A stretch of 64,000 nt of DNA from Skermanella mucosa (GTDB lineage: Bacteria; Pseudomonadota; Alphaproteobacteria; Azospirillales; Azospirillaceae): assembly GCF_016765655.2 (NCBI RefSeq), contig NZ_CP086108.1, forward strand, positions 370,630 through 434,629. The letters run 5' to 3'. Positions 59,684 through 64,000 of the stretch are shown piece by piece. The first letter of the stretch is position 1; every line of letters starts with the position of its first letter. The notes below the pieces were generated by a model, which worked only from the letters and a program-made list of their open reading frames with translations, was not told where the DNA came from and ran no database searches. A program made the position numbers and the translations under genes.

Positions 59684-61831
59684 ATGACTGCAGTAATCGA
59701 CAAAGCCAATGCCAAGGAAACCGTCAGCCGCCTGCTCGCCAAGGCCAAGTCCGAGGGCCGCGACAGCCTGACCGCTCCCGAAGCCAAGGAACTGTGCGAC
59801 CTCTACGGCATCCCCGTGCCGCAGGAAGGCCTCGCCAAGACCGCCGACGACGCCGCCCGCCTCGCGGAAGGCATGGGCTTCCCCGTCGTGCTCAAGATCG
59901 TCTCCCCGCAGATCCTGCACAAGACCGAGGCCGGCGGCGTGCTGGTCGGCGTCAAGAACGCCGAGGAGGCCCGCGCCGGCTTCCAGAAGATCATCGACAA
60001 CGCCAAGGCCTATGACGCCAAGGCCGACATCCACGGCATCCAGGTCCAGCAGATGCTGAAGGGCGGCCAGGAAGTCATCATCGGCGCCGTGACCGACCCC
60101 AGCTTCGGCAAGCTGGTCGCCTTCGGCCTGGGCGGCATCCTGGTCGAGGTGCTGAAGGACATCACCTTCCGCCTGGCCCCGATCACCCGCGACGACGCAC
60201 TGTCCATGCTCGACGGCATCCAGGCCGCCGAGATGCTGAAGGGCGTGCGCGGCTCCGAGCCGGTGGACCGCGAGGCGCTGGCGACCATCCTGGTCAACGT
60301 CTCCCGCCTGGTGGACGAGGTCCCCGAGATCGTCGAGCTGGACCTGAACCCGGTGTTCGCCCGGGCCGACGGCGCCACCGCCGCCGACGTCCGCGTGGTG
60401 CTCGACTTCGAGGCGAAGGTCCAGCGCTACCGGCCGAACGAGGAGCAGATCCTCAACAAGATGAACCGCATCATGAAGCCGGGTGCGGTGGCCGTGATCG
60501 GCGCCTCGACCGAGGACGGCAAGATCGGCAACTCCGTGATGAAGAACCTCATCAACGGCGGCTACAAGGGCGACATCTACCCGGTCCACCCCAAGCTGGA
60601 CGAGGTCCTGGGCTACAAGGCGTACAAGAGCGTCAAGGACATCCCCGGCAACGTCGACATCGCCGTCTTCGCGATCCCGGCCAAGTTCGTGGCCCAGGCC
60701 CTGACCGAGGTCGGCGAGAAGGGCATCGCCGGCGCCATCCTGATCCCGTCGGGCTTCGCCGAGACCGGCAACGTGGAAGGCCAGGACGAACTGGTCGCGA
60801 TCTCGCGGAAATACGACATCCGCCTGATGGGGCCGAACATCTACGGCTTCTACTACACCCCGCTGAACCTGTGCGCGACCTTCTGCACCCCGTTCGACGT
60901 CAAGGGCAAGGCGGCGCTGTCGTCCCAGTCCGGCGGCATCGGCATGGCGATCATCGGCTTCAGCCGCTCGACCAAGATGGGCGTTTCCGCGATCGTCGGC
61001 CTTGGAAACAAGTCGGATATCGACGAGGACGACCTGCTGACCTTCTTCGAGCATGACGACAACACCCAGATCGTCGCCATGCACCTGGAAGACCTGAAGG
61101 ACGGCCGCGCCTTCTCCGAAGCCGCCAAGCGCGTCTCCAAGAAGAAGCCCGTCGTCGTGCTCAAGGCCGGCCGCACCTCCATGGGCGCCCGCGCCGCCAG
61201 CTCGCACACGGGCGCGCTCGCCGGCAACGACAAGATCTACGAGGACGTGCTGAAGCAGAGCGGCGTGATCCGCGCCCGCTCCCTCCAGGATCTCCTCCAG
61301 TTCGCCCGCGGCGTGCCGGTCCTGCCGACGCCCAAGGGCGAGAACGTGGTGATCATCACCGGCGCCGGCGGCTCGGGCGTGCTCCTGTCCGACGCCTGCG
61401 TGGACAACGGCCTGAACCTGATGACCATGCCGGCCGACCTGGACGCGGCGTTCCGCAAGTTCATCCCGCCGTTCGGCGCCGCCGGCAACCCGGTGGACAT
61501 CACCGGCGGCGAGCCGCCGACCACCTACCAGAACACGGTCCGGCTGGGCCTGGAGGACGAGCGCATCCACGCCCTCATCCTGGGCTACTGGCACACCATC
61601 ATCACCCCGCCGATGGTGTTCGCGAAGGTGATCACCGAGGTCGTGCAGGAAATGCGCGACAAGGGCATCGACAAGCCGGTGGTGGCGTCCCTGGCCGGCG
61701 ACGTCCAGGTCGAGGAGGCCGCGGACTACCTGTACCAGCACGGCATCGTGGCCTACCCCTACTCGACCGAGACCCCGGTCTCGGTGCTAGGCGCAAAGTA
61801 TAAGTGGGCACGCGCCGCCGGCTTGCTGTAA
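59684..61831 (+). CDS. ADP-forming acyl-CoA synthetase (acetate-CoA ligase family)
   Basis: This 715-residue protein is an NDP-forming acyl-CoA ligase that interconverts acid + CoA + ATP and acyl-CoA + ADP + phosphate. Its domains are ordered ATP-grasp (about 30-230), CoA-binding (about 265-360, with [19 protein letters not shown]) and CoA-ligase (about 400-715) with the phosphorylated His in [12 protein letters not shown]. The ATP-grasp domain comes first, a permuted order relative to many archaeal enzymes. The place in an oxc-frc operon suggests a role in making oxalyl-CoA or formyl-CoA, or in recycling CoA esters. The ATG at 59684 follows agaggaaa. Confidence 0.88.
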   Translation: MTAVIDKANAKETVSRLLAKAKSEGRDSLTAPEAKELCDLYGIPVPQEGLAKTADDAARLAEGMGFPVVLKIVSPQILHKTEAGGVLVGVKNAEEARAGFQKIIDNAKAYDAKADIHGIQVQQMLKGGQEVIIGAVTDPSFGKLVAFGLGGILVEVLKDITFRLAPITRDDALSMLDGIQAAEMLKGVRGSEPVDREALATILVNVSRLVDEVPEIVELDLNPVFARADGATAADVRVVLDFEAKVQRYRPNEEQILNKMNRIMKPGAVAVIGASTEDGKIGNSVMKNLINGGYKGDIYPVHPKLDEVLGYKAYKSVKDIPGNVDIAVFAIPAKFVAQALTEVGEKGIAGAILIPSGFAETGNVEGQDELVAISRKYDIRLMGPNIYGFYYTPLNLCATFCTPFDVKGKAALSSQSGGIGMAIIGFSRSTKMGVSAIVGLGNKSDIDEDDLLTFFEHDDNTQIVAMHLEDLKDGRAFSEAAKRVSKKKPVVVLKAGRTSMGARAASSHTGALAGNDKIYEDVLKQSGVIRARSLQDLLQFARGVPVLPTPKGENVVIITGAGGSGVLLSDACVDNGLNLMTMPADLDAAFRKFIPPFGAAGNPVDITGGEPPTTYQNTVRLGLEDERIHALILGYWHTIITPPMVFAKVITEVVQEMRDKGIDKPVVASLAGDVQVEEAADYLYQHGIVAYPYSTETPVSVLGAKYKWARAAGLL

Positions 61832-61853
61832 GACTTCTATCTTTCCGCATCGT

Positions 61854-61877
61854 GGGAGCGGGTTTCCGCCCGCTCCC
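61854..61877 (+). terminator. Intercistronic hairpin before sucC
   Basis: A 9-bp perfect stem (gggagcggg / cccgctccc) with a six-base loop separates the acyl-CoA ligase gene from sucC. There is no T-run, so it may act as an attenuator or mRNA stabiliser within the operon. Confidence 0.5.
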
Positions 61878-61916
61878 CCGGTACGGGACAAGAATAAATG
61901 CCCAGGGAGGGCCTCA

Positions 61917-63116
<1,200 letters not shown>

Positions 63117-63117
63117 C

Positions 63118-63993
63118 ATGTCGGTTCTCGTCAATTCCGAAACGCGGGTCATCTGCCAGGGCTTCACCGGCGCGCAGGGGACCTTCCACTCCGAGCAGGC
63201 CATCGCCTACGGCACCCGGATGGTCGGCGGCGTGACCCCCGGCAAGGGCGGCACCAAGCACCTGGACCTGCCCGTCTTCGACACCGTCGCCGACGCGGTC
63301 AACGAGACCGGCGCCAACGCCAGCGTGATCTACGTCCCGCCGCCCTTCGCGGCCGACGCCATCCTGGAGGCGATCGACGCCCAGATCGCCTTGGTGGTCT
63401 GCATCACCGAGGGCATCCCCGTCCTCGACATGGTCAAGGTCCGCCGCGCCCTGAACGGCTCCGCGACCCGGCTGATCGGCCCCAACTGCCCGGGGATCAT
63501 CACGCCGGACGAGTGCAAGATCGGCATCATGCCCGGCCATATCCACCGCCGCGGCAAGATCGGCATCGTTTCCCGCTCGGGAACGCTTACATATGAGGCG
63601 GTGGCCCAGACGACCGCGGCGGGCCTCGGCCAGACCACCTGCATCGGCATCGGCGGCGACCCCGTCAACGGCACCAACTTCGTCGATAGTCTCGATTTGT
63701 TCCTGAAGGACGACGAGACCGAGGGTATAATCATGATCGGCGAGATCGGCGGCGACGCCGAGGTGAAGGGCGCCGAATTCATCAAGGCCAGCGGCACCAA
63801 GAAGCCCGTCGTCGGCTTCATCGCCGGCCGCACGGCACCGCCGGGCCGCCGGATGGGACATGCCGGCGCCGTGATCTCGGGCGGCAACGACACCGCCGAC
63901 TTCAAGGTACAGGCGCTGACCGCAGCCGGCATCCATATCGCCGACAGCCCGGCGAGCCTGGGACGCACCATGCTCCAGGCCATGGGACGCTGA
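63118..63993 (+). CDS. sucD: Succinate-CoA ligase (ADP-forming) alpha subunit
   Basis: This 291-residue alpha subunit has the CoA-binding [20 protein letters not shown], the [20 protein letters not shown] loop and the phosphohistidine motif [14 protein letters not shown] (His about 247). With the preceding gene it makes succinyl-CoA (or malyl-CoA if the pair is MtkAB-like). The gene ends seven bases before the end of the window, so any later operon members are not visible. Confidence 0.92.
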   Translation: MSVLVNSETRVICQGFTGAQGTFHSEQAIAYGTRMVGGVTPGKGGTKHLDLPVFDTVADAVNETGANASVIYVPPPFAADAILEAIDAQIALVVCITEGIPVLDMVKVRRALNGSATRLIGPNCPGIITPDECKIGIMPGHIHRRGKIGIVSRSGTLTYEAVAQTTAAGLGQTTCIGIGGDPVNGTNFVDSLDLFLKDDETEGIIMIGEIGGDAEVKGAEFIKASGTKKPVVGFIAGRTAPPGRRMGHAGAVISGGNDTADFKVQALTAAGIHIADSPASLGRTMLQAMGR

Positions 63994-64000
63994 ACCAAAG

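Overview
The window is GC-rich throughout, about two thirds G+C by eye, and is densely coding on both strands. It looks like a chromosome or chromid segment of an alphaproteobacterium, most likely Rhodospirillales/Azospirillaceae (Azospirillum or Skermanella-like). The reasons are the split PntAA/PntAB/PntB transhydrogenase, the dispersed REP-like inverted repeats, a soluble chemoreceptor, paired MocR/GntR-FCD regulators and Gram-negative outer-membrane proteins. This placement is inference; no rRNA or marker gene is present. I saw no tRNA, rRNA, CRISPR array, phage or intact insertion sequence.

Region 1 (1-4430) is the edge of a nonribosomal-peptide (probably siderophore) locus: an MbtH-like protein, then a minus-strand operon of an unknown membrane protein, a type II thioesterase, a PvdE/SyrD-type cyclic-peptide exporter and an SPFH-domain protein. 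Region 2 (4985-16272) is mixed: a DUF697-like protein, small unknowns, a TpsB-type outer-membrane transporter with extra POTRA-like sequence, a MocR regulator, a GntR/FCD regulator, an SGNH + MBOAT pair for O-acetylation of an exported polymer, and a universal stress protein.

Region 3 (16273-26233) is the most interesting. A relatively AT-rich stretch leads into a five-gene block: a 2,4-diaminobutyrate aminotransferase, a 1368-residue Pls-type synthetase (A-T-membrane segments-three tandem left-handed beta-helix domains), a small unknown protein, a twin-arginine-type exported S41 peptidase-like protein, and a porin carrying two long Asp/Glu tracts. I propose a self-contained pathway that makes, exports and perhaps trims a cationic homopoly(amino acid), possibly poly-diaminobutyrate, with a polyanionic porin as its exit.

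Region 4 (26454-36239) holds a multicopper oxidase, an Xre/MbcA-RES toxin-antitoxin pair whose toxin looks internally deleted, a GntR/FCD regulator divergent from a ketopantoate-reductase-like gene, a CBS protein, a class II HDAC-like hydrolase, and pntAA-pntAB-pntB. Region 5 (36602-51853) holds an orphan MNT nucleotidyltransferase, an actP/DUF485 acetate symporter pair, a HlyD-RbbA-YhhJ type exporter, a zinc alcohol dehydrogenase, a soluble chemoreceptor, a divergent argP/lysE pair with a clear operator, a PaiB-like protein, and a KaiC-like ATPase translationally linked to a single-domain response regulator.

Region 6 (52082-55266) is a scar: a frameshifted, 5'-truncated NB-ARC/TPR gene head-to-head with an orphan coding fragment, an Rpn-type nuclease, and REP-like repeats. 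Region 7 (55510-63993) is an oxalate-catabolism operon: a GntR regulator (close paralog of the one in region 4, sharing an operator-like motif), oxc, frc, an ADP-forming acyl-CoA ligase, and a probably dedicated sucCD pair.
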